Assembly (NCBI GenBank): GCA_003235365.1
Contig: QJWJ01000408.1
Span: 1 to 36,450, forward strand
Length of the DNA stretch: 36,450 nt
Reading direction: 5' to 3'
DNA from: Deltaproteobacteria bacterium
GTDB taxonomy: Bacteria; Myxococcota_A; Polyangia; Polyangiales; Polyangiaceae
Positions 22,131-30,740 of this stretch are shown here, piece by piece (position 1 is the first letter of the stretch; every line of letters starts with the position of its first letter). The position numbers and the translations under genes are program-made. The notes beneath the pieces were generated by a model, which saw only the letters and a program-made list of their open reading frames with translations, was not told the origin of the DNA and ran no database searches.

Positions 22131-23231
22131 ATGAGTGACGCATCCAACGCGAAGATGCTCGCGATGTATGAGGAGCAGGCGGAGGCCCCCATGTTCCTCG
22201 CGGGGCTATTCCGGAGCCCGCCTCAGAACTTTCACCGCACCGAGAAGGTCGAGATCGACATTCTTCGCGACGACGAGGACATCGCAATCGCGGTGCACGA
22301 TCTGAGCGTTGGTGCTCGTGCGAACCAAAGCACGCTGATGACCAACAAGGGGTACACCCCGCCGATCCTCGACGAGGAAGGCACGATCACGGCGTACGAT
22401 CAGATCAAGCGCCAGGCCGGTCAGGACCCGTATACGGATCCCGACTACGCCGCCAATGCGACGATACAAGCGTTCCGCTTGTTCAGCAAGTTGGAGCGCA
22501 AGATCCGCCGGACAATCGAGTTGATGGCGAGTCAGGTCTTCCAGACCGGAACCGTCACGCTCACCGACAGCGCTGGCGTTGGCATTTACACGATCGACTT
22601 CCAGGCGAAAGCGAGCCATCTCGTTCAGTGCGGCGTTACCGCCGGTTACGGCGCCGTGTGGGCCGCTGACGGAAGCACCGGCACGCCACTCGCAGACTTG
22701 GAGCTGATGGCGAAGGCGGTGCGTCGCGACGGGAAGATTCGCCCCAACAAGCTGATCTTCGGTTCGAGCGCGATGCAGAAGTTCCTTGCGAACGCTGACG
22801 TGAAGGCGAAGCTCGACAACCGCGGCATGAACCTCGGTCAGGTCGCTCCGGAGTCACGCGGCGAAGGTGCAACGTTCCAGGGTTGGGTCTGGATCGGTCA
22901 CTACCGGTTCGAAATGTGGATGTACGACGGGTTCTATCGTGATCCGGTCACCGGAAACCACACGGACTACATCAGTCCCAACAACGTCGTGATGACCGGC
23001 GACAAGGCTCGCTACGACCTGTCGTTTGGTGCGATTCCTCTGCTTCGCACGCCCGCGCAGCCAGCCATGGGCTTCCTGCCGCCGCGCATGTCGAGTAGCA
23101 AGCTCGGTCTCGACCTGAGCATCAACGCGTTCTTCACGCCAGATGGGCGCCAACTGAAACTGCAGGCAGGCACTCGCCCGCTGACCATCCCCACGGCGAT
23201 CGACACGTTCGCGCGCCTCACCGTCGCCTGA
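22131..23231 (+). CDS. Major capsid protein, lambda gpE family
   Basis: The 366-residue product has the usual gpE layout: an N-terminal helical segment with FLAGLFRSPP, the acidic E-loop-like region VEIDILRDDEDIAIAV, GYTPPILDEEGTIT, then ARNA-type helices (QAFRLFSKLERKIRRTIELMASQVFQTG) and a C-terminal beta-rich part with YISPNNVVMTGD and AIPLLRTPAQPAMGF. It forms the icosahedral shell. A ribosome site (AAAAGGACC) lies just upstream of the ATG. Length is close to lambda gpE (341). Confidence 0.92.
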   Translation: MSDASNAKMLAMYEEQAEAPMFLAGLFRSPPQNFHRTEKVEIDILRDDEDIAIAVHDLSVGARANQSTLMTNKGYTPPILDEEGTITAYDQIKRQAGQDPYTDPDYAANATIQAFRLFSKLERKIRRTIELMASQVFQTGTVTLTDSAGVGIYTIDFQAKASHLVQCGVTAGYGAVWAADGSTGTPLADLELMAKAVRRDGKIRPNKLIFGSSAMQKFLANADVKAKLDNRGMNLGQVAPESRGEGATFQGWVWIGHYRFEMWMYDGFYRDPVTGNHTDYISPNNVVMTGDKARYDLSFGAIPLLRTPAQPAMGFLPPRMSSSKLGLDLSINAFFTPDGRQLKLQAGTRPLTIPTAIDTFARLTVA

Positions 23232-23257
23232 TTGTGGGCGGCAGGAATCGCAGGAAC

Positions 23258-23623
23258 ATGGCGAACAATCATGGCGCGCAACGGCGTGCGCAAGACGAGC
23301 CGTCGGCTGCTGAGCAGCAAGCGGCAAGCACCAAGGTCGCCGCTCAGGCGCCGGCTCCGAAGGCGACCAGGTCGAAAACGCCTGCGTCGAAACCACCCGT
23401 CATCGATGGCGCTTCGGATGGTTCGATTGGCGGCCCACCGCCGAAGGTCACCAACTTCGAGGCGCCAACTGTCGCCTTGTACGTTGGCCCCAACCGAAGC
23501 GTCACGAGCCCGCGCGGACAGCTGAACTCTGGCGACGAGGTTCGGGTTACCGACTTCGACGCAGAGACGCTCGAGAGGCTGCTGGACAAGCACGTCGTGC
23601 TTCGCGGCGCCCCAAAGGGCTGA
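23258..23623 (+). CDS. Head-tail region hypothetical protein
   Basis: The start is taken as ATG 23258 after GCAGGAA; GTG 23234 is a possible alternative. The 121-residue product has a disordered, alanine-, lysine- and proline-rich first half (APAPKATRSKTPASKPP) and a compact C-terminal part (VALYVGPNRSVTSPRGQL, then DEVRVTDFDAETLERLLDKHVV). I do not recognise a family. Its place between the capsid gene and the adaptor gene suggests a head-completion or chaperone role, comparable in position to lambda FI. Confidence 0.45.
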   Translation: MANNHGAQRRAQDEPSAAEQQAASTKVAAQAPAPKATRSKTPASKPPVIDGASDGSIGGPPPKVTNFEAPTVALYVGPNRSVTSPRGQLNSGDEVRVTDFDAETLERLLDKHVVLRGAPKG

Positions 23624-23624
23624 G

Positions 23625-24005
23625 ATGAACTTGCTCCAACAAGCCGCCGCTGACCTCTCGACATTCATGTCGGACACGAGCGGCGGCTTTGCGAGCTCGA
23701 TCATTCTCACGAGCCCGACGGGCGCACGGGCAACGGTGACGGGATTCAAGGCCGACGTCTCGCAATCCATCGACCCGGAAACTGGTCAACTCGTGAGCGG
23801 GCGCGTCGCTTCTGCGGCGATCCCACTCACTGCGATTGACGAGGCGGGGATCGGTGAACCGGTTGGCATTGCCGATCGGGCGACGCAGCCATGGGTTGTC
23901 GAGATGCAAGACGTTCGAGGGCGCACGTGGAAATTCAAGGTCACGTCCACGCTTCCGGACCGTTTGCTCGGCGTGCTGGTTTGCCAGCTGACGCTGCTGG
24001 TGTGA
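23625..24005 (+). CDS. Head-tail adaptor-like protein
   Basis: The 126-residue product has a short N-terminal helix, then a beta-rich body (SSIILTSPTGARATVTGFKAD, GQLVSGRVASAAIPL, WKFKVTSTLPD). This fits the FII-type or Mu-type joining proteins that plug the portal and bind the tail tube. ATG 23625 lies one base after the previous stop. Assignment depends on position in the conserved order and on the beta-barrel pattern. Confidence 0.5.
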   Translation: MNLLQQAAADLSTFMSDTSGGFASSIILTSPTGARATVTGFKADVSQSIDPETGQLVSGRVASAAIPLTAIDEAGIGEPVGIADRATQPWVVEMQDVRGRTWKFKVTSTLPDRLLGVLVCQLTLLV

Positions 24006-24009
24006 ACAC

Positions 24010-24702
24010 GTGGCAGCGCTGATCACAGACCTGATCGACAAGCTCGATACCTTCGAGATGATCCGCGACCAAGTCGCGGCCATTCTCGCGGTCGAGTCGG
24101 TCGAGCAAGTTCGGCTCGCGGAAGCGGCGAACAAGGCGCGCCCTGAAGACTGGGAAATGCGCGTGTTCGTCGAGCGAAGCGACCCGTGGGACGTTTTCGT
24201 TTCTGGCGAAGACGAGTCAACGGTGGACGCGACGCCGATCGTCAACGTCTGGTTTGACAACTCGACGGTTGACCTATCGAAGAGCGATCTGATCGAGCGC
24301 CAGAACCACAACGGCGTCGTCAACATTGATTGCTATGGCTACGGACTGGCCAAGCAAGAAGCGAGTGGGCACCTGTCGAGTGACGAGGCTGCCGCGATGG
24401 AAGCTCAGCGTGCCGTTCGATTGGCGCGCAATATCCTGATGGCGGGGCACTACACGTACCTGGGGTTTCCGCGTGGCGCGAACCAACTGGTGGCGAACCG
24501 GTATCCTCAGTCGATCACGATGTTCCAGCCGCAGCTGGACAACAGAACGATTCAAAACGTTCAGGCGGCGCGGCTCGCGCTGCTGGTGAACTACAACGAG
24601 TACTCCCCGCAAGTGCAGGGCCAGCCCCTCGAACTGATCAGTACGCAAGTGCTGCGATCGGTGACCGGGCAGGTGCTGTTGGCGGCCGACTTCGACCACT
24701 GA
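24010..24702 (+). CDS. Tail terminator-like protein (Mu-like tail)
   Basis: A GTG start gives 230 residues. The sequence has an N-terminal helix, a strand segment EMRVFVERSDPWDVF, then TPIVNVWFDNSTVD, a GVVNIDCYGYG motif, a long helix (DEAAAMEAQRAVRLARNILM) and LALLVNYNEYSPQ near the end. This order is typical of the protein encoded just before the sheath gene in Mu-like myophages, which caps the tail and joins it to the head. The sheath gene follows 13 bases later. Confidence 0.5.
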   Translation: MAALITDLIDKLDTFEMIRDQVAAILAVESVEQVRLAEAANKARPEDWEMRVFVERSDPWDVFVSGEDESTVDATPIVNVWFDNSTVDLSKSDLIERQNHNGVVNIDCYGYGLAKQEASGHLSSDEAAAMEAQRAVRLARNILMAGHYTYLGFPRGANQLVANRYPQSITMFQPQLDNRTIQNVQAARLALLVNYNEYSPQVQGQPLELISTQVLRSVTGQVLLAADFDH

Positions 24703-24715
24703 AAACGGAGCAAAT

Positions 24716-26206
24716 ATGAGCATCGACGCGACCGCGGTTGCCCGCGTGACGGGCATCACTACGCAATTTTTGGACCTGCGCGGAGCATCGGTCCGGTACC
24801 TGCCGCAACGAATCGCACTGGTTGGGCAGGGCTCGACAGCCGCGACGTTCGCGACCACGAAGGCGCAGGTCACGAGCGCGGCCGAAGTGGGTGCGGCGTA
24901 CGGGTACGGCAGCCAGCTGCATCTTGCTGCGCGTGAACTGATGCCAGTGAACGGCGACGGCGTCGGATCCATCCCTGTCACCGTGTACCCGCTCGACGAC
25001 CATGCTTCTGGCGTTGCAGCCGCGGGAGACATCACGCCGTCTGGCACCGCGACCGCCGACGGGACCTACTACATTCGAATCGGTGGAATCCTGAGCGGAG
25101 CGTTCTCCATCCCGGCGGGAGCCATCGCGGGGCAACTCGCCACCGTGCTCGATGCCATGGCGGCAGCTTGCGCGAGCATTCTGCACTTCCCGTTCACCGC
25201 GGCGAACAACGCCGACACCGACCTGGCTCTGACGTGCAAGTGGAAGGGAACGACCGGCAACGGGATTCTCGTCGAGGTCATCGGGCCATCTGTTGGTGTC
25301 ACGTTCACGATCACGCAACCGGTAAACGGCGCAACCAATCCCGACGTGGATCCAGCGCTCAACCAGGTTGGCAACGTCTGGGAGACGTTGGTGCTGAACT
25401 GCGGCGACATCGCCGACACGACGACGCTCAACAAGTACCAGACGTGGGGCGAAGGCCGCTGGGGCACGTTGGTGCGCAAGCCAGCAGTGGTCTTCACCGG
25501 CAACACCGATGCGACGCTTTCGAGCGCGACGGCCGTCAGTGACGCTCGCCCGACGGACCGCATCAACTCGCAGCTCGTGGGCGTTGGGTCACCCAACCTG
25601 CCCTGCGTGGTCGCTGCGCGCCAGCTCGTGCGCATCGCCAAGCTCGCGCAAAACAACCCCCCAACCGACTACGGCAGCCAACAGGCAACCGGACTCATCC
25701 CGGGAACCGACGGCGAGCAGTGGACTTGGGTGCAGCGCGACGCGGCCGTAAAGGCTGGTAGTTCGACGATCGAGGTGAAGGACGGCGTCATCAACATCAG
25801 CGACGTTGTGACCTTCTACAAGCCGACCGGCGAAGACCCCCCCGCGTACCGGTACGTGGTCGATATCGTGAAGCTGCAGAACATCATCTACAACCTCGAT
25901 CTCGAGTTCGCATCCCCCAACTGGGACGGCATGATCCTGATCCCGAACGACCAGGCGACGACCAACCCGAACGCTCGCAAGCCGAAGGATGTGGTCGCGG
26001 CGATTGCTGGGATCCTCGATGCGTTGGGCCTCGACGCCTTCATTTCAGACCCGAAGACGGCGAAGAAAAACACATCTGCAGTGATCAACGCCCAGAACCC
26101 GAAGCGCTGCGACGCGAGCACGAAGGTGCAGTTGTCGGGGAACGTGAACATCATCGATGTGACGCTGAACTTCGGTTTCTACTTCGGCGGGGCTGCCGCG
26201 GCGTAA
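24716..26206 (+). CDS. Contractile tail sheath protein (Mu gpL-like)
   Basis: The 496-residue product is a sheath subunit: ITTQFLDLRGASVRYLPQRIALVGQG at the start, AAYGYGSQLHLAARELMP, VTVYPLDDH, and a C-terminal half with INSQLVGVGSPNLPCVVAA, YRYVVDIVKLQNIIYNLDLEF and a final strand region VNIIDVTLNFGFYFGG that interlocks neighbouring subunits. Between about residues 102 and 190 is an inserted beta domain (TATADGTYYIRIGG onward), common in Mu-type sheaths. It shows that the virion is a contractile-tailed myovirus. Confidence 0.9.
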   Translation: MSIDATAVARVTGITTQFLDLRGASVRYLPQRIALVGQGSTAATFATTKAQVTSAAEVGAAYGYGSQLHLAARELMPVNGDGVGSIPVTVYPLDDHASGVAAAGDITPSGTATADGTYYIRIGGILSGAFSIPAGAIAGQLATVLDAMAAACASILHFPFTAANNADTDLALTCKWKGTTGNGILVEVIGPSVGVTFTITQPVNGATNPDVDPALNQVGNVWETLVLNCGDIADTTTLNKYQTWGEGRWGTLVRKPAVVFTGNTDATLSSATAVSDARPTDRINSQLVGVGSPNLPCVVAARQLVRIAKLAQNNPPTDYGSQQATGLIPGTDGEQWTWVQRDAAVKAGSSTIEVKDGVINISDVVTFYKPTGEDPPAYRYVVDIVKLQNIIYNLDLEFASPNWDGMILIPNDQATTNPNARKPKDVVAAIAGILDALGLDAFISDPKTAKKNTSAVINAQNPKRCDASTKVQLSGNVNIIDVTLNFGFYFGGAAAA

Positions 26207-26241
26207 CGAGAGCCGACCAAACAACAACATCAGAATCGTGA

Positions 26242-26288
26242 CGGGGCAACGGCGCCAGCTGTTGCACGCGAGGCATTCGTGCGCCCCG
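26242..26288. other. Inverted repeat between sheath and tube genes
   Basis: CGGGGC (26242-26247) pairs with GCCCCG (26283-26288), and inside it GCACG (26264-26268) pairs with CGTGC (26278-26282), forming an extended hairpin with a bulge. No T run follows. It may tune the relative amounts of sheath and tube mRNA. Evidence is structural only. Confidence 0.3.
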
Positions 26289-26311
26289 ACCAACAGAAAA
26301 GGACCCACGCA

Positions 26312-26695
26312 ATGGCATCAATTGGCGGCCCCGTACAGGAGTGCTCCATCAAGGGGCGACTGTTCTCTCCCGCGGCTGACGGAGAGGTCAGCATCAAGTC
26401 CGGCGGATTCGAAAACGCCGTCGAGCCCAACGGCGACGCGACCGTGCGAATCGTCAAGTCGCGAGTGCCGTGGATGGCGAAGGGGCTCAACCTAGCGATC
26501 GACCACAACCGAGCCGACATGGAGTTCCTCCAGGGGATCGCCGACGGCATGGAGCAGGTCACGATCGCGATCACGCTTGTCGACGGCACCGTGTTCCAGG
26601 GCAAGGGCACGATCAACGGCGAGCTGGACCTCAACACTGCCAAGGCGACCTGCCCGGTCGAGTTGTCTGGCGGCGGGAAGATGGAGCAGCAATGA
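26312..26695 (+). CDS. Tail tube protein (Mu gpM-like)
   Basis: The start is ATG 26312 behind AAAAGGA, not the in-frame GTG 33 bases upstream. The 127-residue product begins GGPVQECSIKGRLFSPAADG and continues with a strand pattern typical of Mu-type tubes (VEPNGDATVRIVKSRVPW, then VTIAITLVDGTVFQGKGTI, LDLNTAKATCPVEL). Tube rings stack inside the sheath and conduct DNA. Size and position right after the sheath gene fit. Confidence 0.85.
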   Translation: MASIGGPVQECSIKGRLFSPAADGEVSIKSGGFENAVEPNGDATVRIVKSRVPWMAKGLNLAIDHNRADMEFLQGIADGMEQVTIAITLVDGTVFQGKGTINGELDLNTAKATCPVELSGGGKMEQQ

Positions 26696-27102
26696 GCGTT
26701 GAAATCTCGCAAGAGATGGCGGACGACGAGTTCGATCGTTGGGCTGTGGCCATGGGCCTCGACGGCAAGCTCGACCCCACCGACATGGACATGGAGGACA
26801 AGAAGTCTCTCTTCGAGTCCAAGCGCGTCATCACCGCGGCGATTCGCTGCGGGACGTTGACTGTCGATGATGAAGGTCGGTTCGTCTACGATCCGAAGCT
26901 GAGCGGCGGAGAGCCAATCGTATTCAACGAGCCAACCGGCGCCGACCTGATGGCAATGGATCGTGCGCGCGCTGGTCATTCCGTGTCGAAGATGTTCAAG
27001 ACGCTTTCAGGAATGACGCAACAGCCTGAGGTGCGGTTCTCGAAGATGAAGGGGCGTGACATTTCGGTCTGCCAGGCGATCTTCGCGCTTTTTTTGGGCT
27101 GA
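26692..27102 (+). CDS. Tail assembly chaperone, short form
   Basis: ATG 26692 overlaps the tube stop. The 136-residue product is acidic at the start, has a helical core (KSLFESKRVITAAIRCGTLT) and PTGADLMAMDRARAG near residue 83, typical of the chaperone that holds the tape measure protein. It ends soon after a T7G run, where part of the ribosomes should shift to -1 and make the long form. In lambda, P2 and Mu the pair of chaperones is made in a fixed ratio in this way. Confidence 0.8.
   Translation: MSVEISQEMADDEFDRWAVAMGLDGKLDPTDMDMEDKKSLFESKRVITAAIRCGTLTVDDEGRFVYDPKLSGGEPIVFNEPTGADLMAMDRARAGHSVSKMFKTLSGMTQQPEVRFSKMKGRDISVCQAIFALFLG
27089..27096 (+). other. Programmed -1 frameshift site, T7G
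   Basis: Seven T then G (27089-27096) sit six codons before the frame's end; in zero frame they read CTT TTT TTG. A one-base backward slip gives TTT TTT GGG and opens the frame that runs to 27335. The same T7G signal is known for the E/E' tail genes of phage P2. The stop of the short form (TGA 27100-27102) lies just after the site. Confidence 0.85.
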
Positions 27103-27335
27103 AGTCGACGCACCTGTTGGTCATTCGCGGAGCCGACGGCGAACTGCCGCGTGACCGAGAGACTGGCGTCGAAACACACACGCTCCCTGTAGTGCTGGGC
27201 ACCATGATGGCCCAGATTTGCATGGACTACTCCGGGTTACCGGACGTTCGAACGCTCACCATGAGCGACATCGTCTGGTTCTACGACGGGCTACGCGCCG
27301 GACTGAAACGCGCAACGAAGCCGAAAGACGACTGA
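27096..27335 (+). CDS. Tail assembly chaperone, frameshift extension
   Basis: The -1 frame from GGG 27096 encodes about 79 residues: GLKSTHLLVIRGADGEL, RDRETGVETHTLP, then helical MAQICMDYSGLPDVRTLTMSDIVWFYDGL-type sequence (only part quoted) and a basic tail. Joined to about 135 residues of the upstream frame it gives a protein of about 214 residues, the usual size of a long-form chaperone. An internal TTG at 27117 could be called as a start, but a fusion is much more likely given the slippery run, the frame relationship and the position just before the tape measure gene. Confidence 0.8.
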   Translation, partial: GLKSTHLLVIRGADGELPRDRETGVETHTLPVVLGTMMAQICMDYSGLPDVRTLTMSDIVWFYDGLRAGLKRATKPKDD

Positions 27336-27336
27336 C

Positions 27337-29379
27337 GTGGCTGGGCGATTCTCCATCGAAGCAATCTTCAAGGCGACGGACCGCTTCACGCGCCCGATCG
27401 CAAAGATGGAGAGTCGCTTGGACAGGTTCGCGCGGCGCGGCCTGCGTGGACTGTCCGCCATGGACAAGTACGCCAGCAAGTTGTCGAGCGGAATGAAGAC
27501 GCTCGGCTCAGCGCTCGCCGCTGCTGCAGTTCCCGCCGGGCTGCTCGCCTACAACATCGGCAAGACTGGAGCCGACTTCGAGCAGGCGATCACCAACGTC
27601 GGCGCCGTCGGTCTGCAGACGCGAGACCAGATCGCGAGTCTGGAAAAGAAGGCACTCGACCTGGGTGCCACGACGCAGTTCACAGCGACGCAAGCAGCCG
27701 AGGCCATGGAGATCATGGCGCGCGCAGGCTTCAAGAACGAGGAGATCCTTTCCGGTGTTGGCGGCGTGCTAGACGCTGCGGCCGCCTCCGGTCTGGAGAT
27801 GGCCGAGGTCGCCAATCACGTCTCGAACGTGCTCAAGGGCATGGGGCTGCAGGCCACCGACGCCGCGCGCGTCGCGGACGTGTTGGCGCTGGCGTCGTCG
27901 CGAACGAACAGTTCGATCGGCTCGCTTGGTGAGTCGATGAAGAACTTGGCGCCCGTTGCGCGCCAGCTGAACGTCCCGCTCGAGCAAGCCGTCGCATCCG
28001 TGGCGCTGCTGCAGGACGTCGGCCTCGACGCTTCGGAAGCGGGCACCGCTACGGCGACGATGCTGACGAAGCTGACGAAGCCGATCCCCGAGGTCGCCAA
28101 GCGCATGAAGCAGCTTGGGATCGCGTTCAAGGATTCGGCCGGCAACGCGCTTCCGCTTCCGCAGATTCTGGGCCAGTTCGACAAGGCCGCGAAGAAGTCG
28201 GGCGGCAACATGGAGGTCGTCGCGTTCTTCGCCGACCTCGTGGGTCTGCGCGGTCAAAAGGCAGCGCTGAACCTGAAGGACATGTTCACTTCGGGCAAGC
28301 TGAGCACGCTGGTCGACGAGCTTGAAAAAGCCGAGGGGTCCGCAAAAAAGATGGCTGCACTGCGGCTTGACTCGTTCCAAGGGGATCTCACGCTACTTGG
28401 TTCGGCAGTCGATGCGGTGAAGATCAAACTATACAACCTGGAAGCTAGTCCACTGCGTGACGTTGCAAAAGCTATCACTAGCTGGGTATCAGAGAACCAA
28501 GAAGGAATAGTGTCAGGGGCTAACAATGCGCTATCGGGACTCAAGGAGTTCGGTTCATTGGTAGCAAAAAGCTTCAATGATGCACTGAAGCCAGCAAAGG
28601 AAGCGTTGTCCGGTATCTTTGATTCGTGGGGTTCGGACGATACTGAGTTCGTGAAAGGAATGCTTGTATCGTTTGCGCAGAACCTTGGGAAGATAGCCGC
28701 ATTTGGGCTGATGGCAGCTGGCGCATTTACGGTGCTTGCCGGTGGCGTCTTCGCGGCGGGAAATGCGATTGTAACTGGGCTGTTTGCTGTTCTGGACGAC
28801 GGGATAGCGCTGATCGGGGATAGCATTCTCGCGTTTGACAATTGGTGGGCGAAGGTGAAGGCATATTTTGGTGAGTTGCCTGGCCGCATGCGCGACTTTG
28901 GAAGAGATGTCGTGCGCGGGCTCGTTGACGGAATCAAGTCTCTCGCGGACGCTCCACTGGATGCGATCAAGTCGGTTGGCACCGGCGCCCTGAATGCATT
29001 CAAAGAAGCGATGGGAATCCGCTCGCCATCAGTTGAGATGTCGAAGCTTGGAAAGCTAAGCGCTATGGGCTTGGAGCGAGGGATCTTGTCTGGTGTGCCT
29101 GGCATCACGAAGGCGACTGCCGCCATGTATGATGCGGTTGGGTCGCTGAACATCGGTGGTCGTTTCGCTGACAACGACGACGCGGAACGGTCGCCGGCTT
29201 CAGTGTTTGTGGTTTCGCAAAAGCCCGAACTGTCGAGCTCGGTTAGCACCAGGAACGAGAGCGTATCCAAGGAGCAAGTCGAGGTAGTGATCAAAGACGA
29301 GCGAGGAGGAGTAGAACTGCGCAGATCACGTCGAGGGCAAAGCGGTCTAAGGCTTGTGCATTCCGGCGCTGACTACTGA
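27337..29379 (+). CDS. Tail tape measure protein
   Basis: A GTG start gives 680 residues. The conserved N-terminal part has IGKTGADFEQAITNVGAVG and LEKKALDLGATTQFTATQAAEAM, the phage minor tail domain, followed by alternating helices, NVPLEQAVASVALLQDVGLD and FFADLVGLRGQKAALNL. Hydrophobic, possibly membrane-inserting segments lie at about residues 450-490 (AAFGLMAAGAFTVLAGGVFA). The C terminus has MGIRSPSVEMSKLGKLSAMGL, a common ending. The length sets the tail length, here a short to medium tail. GC content and codon use drop sharply around base 28390, so the second half probably came from another source. Confidence 0.92.
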   Translation: MAGRFSIEAIFKATDRFTRPIAKMESRLDRFARRGLRGLSAMDKYASKLSSGMKTLGSALAAAAVPAGLLAYNIGKTGADFEQAITNVGAVGLQTRDQIASLEKKALDLGATTQFTATQAAEAMEIMARAGFKNEEILSGVGGVLDAAAASGLEMAEVANHVSNVLKGMGLQATDAARVADVLALASSRTNSSIGSLGESMKNLAPVARQLNVPLEQAVASVALLQDVGLDASEAGTATATMLTKLTKPIPEVAKRMKQLGIAFKDSAGNALPLPQILGQFDKAAKKSGGNMEVVAFFADLVGLRGQKAALNLKDMFTSGKLSTLVDELEKAEGSAKKMAALRLDSFQGDLTLLGSAVDAVKIKLYNLEASPLRDVAKAITSWVSENQEGIVSGANNALSGLKEFGSLVAKSFNDALKPAKEALSGIFDSWGSDDTEFVKGMLVSFAQNLGKIAAFGLMAAGAFTVLAGGVFAAGNAIVTGLFAVLDDGIALIGDSILAFDNWWAKVKAYFGELPGRMRDFGRDVVRGLVDGIKSLADAPLDAIKSVGTGALNAFKEAMGIRSPSVEMSKLGKLSAMGLERGILSGVPGITKATAAMYDAVGSLNIGGRFADNDDAERSPASVFVVSQKPELSSSVSTRNESVSKEQVEVVIKDERGGVELRRSRRGQSGLRLVHSGADY

Positions 29380-30740
29380 TGGCAAACGCTATCCCACCCG
29401 GCGTCGCGGACGCGATTGGGCTCCTGGGCGGCGCAGAGCGCGAGACGTGGGAGGACCGGCTATTCGAGGCGGCGTACGAGTCCCCAAGCGGAACGCGCAT
29501 CAGGTTCGCCTACGAAGAAGTTCGGCGCGGATTCACGCTGCGGGGAACGCCATTCGAGTTCGCCGGCATCAACAACGCCTACGTGCAGAAGCGTGGCTAC
29601 GGCTCGCGTCAGTACCCCATGCGCGTGTTTTTCTGGGGGACTGACCACGACCGGATCGCCACCGCGTTCGAAGCGGCGTTGCTCGAAGACGGCGTCGGTC
29701 GTCTCGAACACCCGATGTACGGACCGGTCGACGTCACCCCGCTCGGTGAGGTGACGCGCCGTGAAGACCTGAAGGGTGCAGCAAACCAGAGCGTGGTCGA
29801 GGTCACGTTCTGGACGACGACTGGCGTCGTTTACCCGCGCGCGACCACCAACGCGAAGAGCGAGATCGAGGCAGCGCTTGCGCACTTCGATCTGGCAGCT
29901 GCGCAGCAGTTCCGCGACCAGATGGACCTTTCGACGGCGTCACTGCGAGCCAACTCGAAGGCGACGATCAAGAGCTTTCTGCGCGATGTGAGCGCAGCGT
30001 TGCAGAACGCATCCGACAGCGTGGCGGAGATTCGTCGCGAGGTCGCAGACATCCAGGACAGCATCAACCTGGGGCTCGACGTGCTCGTGGGGCAGCCGCT
30101 GCAGTTGGCCCAGCAGATCGTCAACCTCGTTCGCGCCCCGGCGCGCGCGACGCTCGGGTTCGAGTCGAGGCTTGCGGGCTACCAGGACTTGGCGGCGCGC
30201 ATTCGGGCATCGGCTGCCGGCGCCCCAGCGGAGGCGCTTGCTGCGGGTGCGGCGCTCACGTTCCGGACGGCATCTGTCGCGAACGACTTCCTGATTGGCG
30301 ACCTGTACGCGATGGCTGCGGTTTCCGGTTCAGTCGAGACCACGATTCGCACCGAGTTCAAAACGCGCCGTGAGGCGCTGCTCGCGGCAGACGAAGTGCT
30401 GTCCCAGTACGATGATCTGACAGCGTGGCGGGACCAGGGGTTCACTGACCTGCAGGCTCTCGACTTCACTCCGTCGCAGGTCGACACCGGAGGGGCCATC
30501 CAAGGGCTATCCGCCGCCGTGAACGCCACGGCTGGCTTGCTCGTCCAGGCGAGCTTCTCTCTGTCCCCCGAGATTCGCGTCGTGCTCGACCGCCCGCGAA
30601 CCATCATCGACCTCGCCGCGGAGCTGTACGGCTCAGTCGACGACGCCCTCGACACACTGATCGAGAACAACAACCTGACCGGCGATCAGATCTTGGAGCT
30701 GCCGCGTGGCGCTGTCGTTGTCTACTACCCGCGGACGTGA
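29379..30740 (+). CDS. Baseplate hub / DNA circularisation protein N (Mu gpN-like)
   Basis: The ATG overlaps the tape measure stop by one base. The 453-residue product opens with WEDRLFEAAYESPSGTRIRFAYEEVRR, GFTLRGTPFEFAG and YPMRVFFWGTDHDRIATAFEAAL, then HPMYGPVDVTPLGEVTRREDL, the signature of the N family named for Mu gpN. The middle is helical, and the C terminus has a LysM-like end (PRTIIDLAAELYGS, LIENNNLTGDQILELPRG). In Mu-type tails this protein forms part of the hub between the tube and the gpP/gp45 spike complex. Confidence 0.88.
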   Translation: MANAIPPGVADAIGLLGGAERETWEDRLFEAAYESPSGTRIRFAYEEVRRGFTLRGTPFEFAGINNAYVQKRGYGSRQYPMRVFFWGTDHDRIATAFEAALLEDGVGRLEHPMYGPVDVTPLGEVTRREDLKGAANQSVVEVTFWTTTGVVYPRATTNAKSEIEAALAHFDLAAAQQFRDQMDLSTASLRANSKATIKSFLRDVSAALQNASDSVAEIRREVADIQDSINLGLDVLVGQPLQLAQQIVNLVRAPARATLGFESRLAGYQDLAARIRASAAGAPAEALAAGAALTFRTASVANDFLIGDLYAMAAVSGSVETTIRTEFKTRREALLAADEVLSQYDDLTAWRDQGFTDLQALDFTPSQVDTGGAIQGLSAAVNATAGLLVQASFSLSPEIRVVLDRPRTIIDLAAELYGSVDDALDTLIENNNLTGDQILELPRGAVVVYYPRT

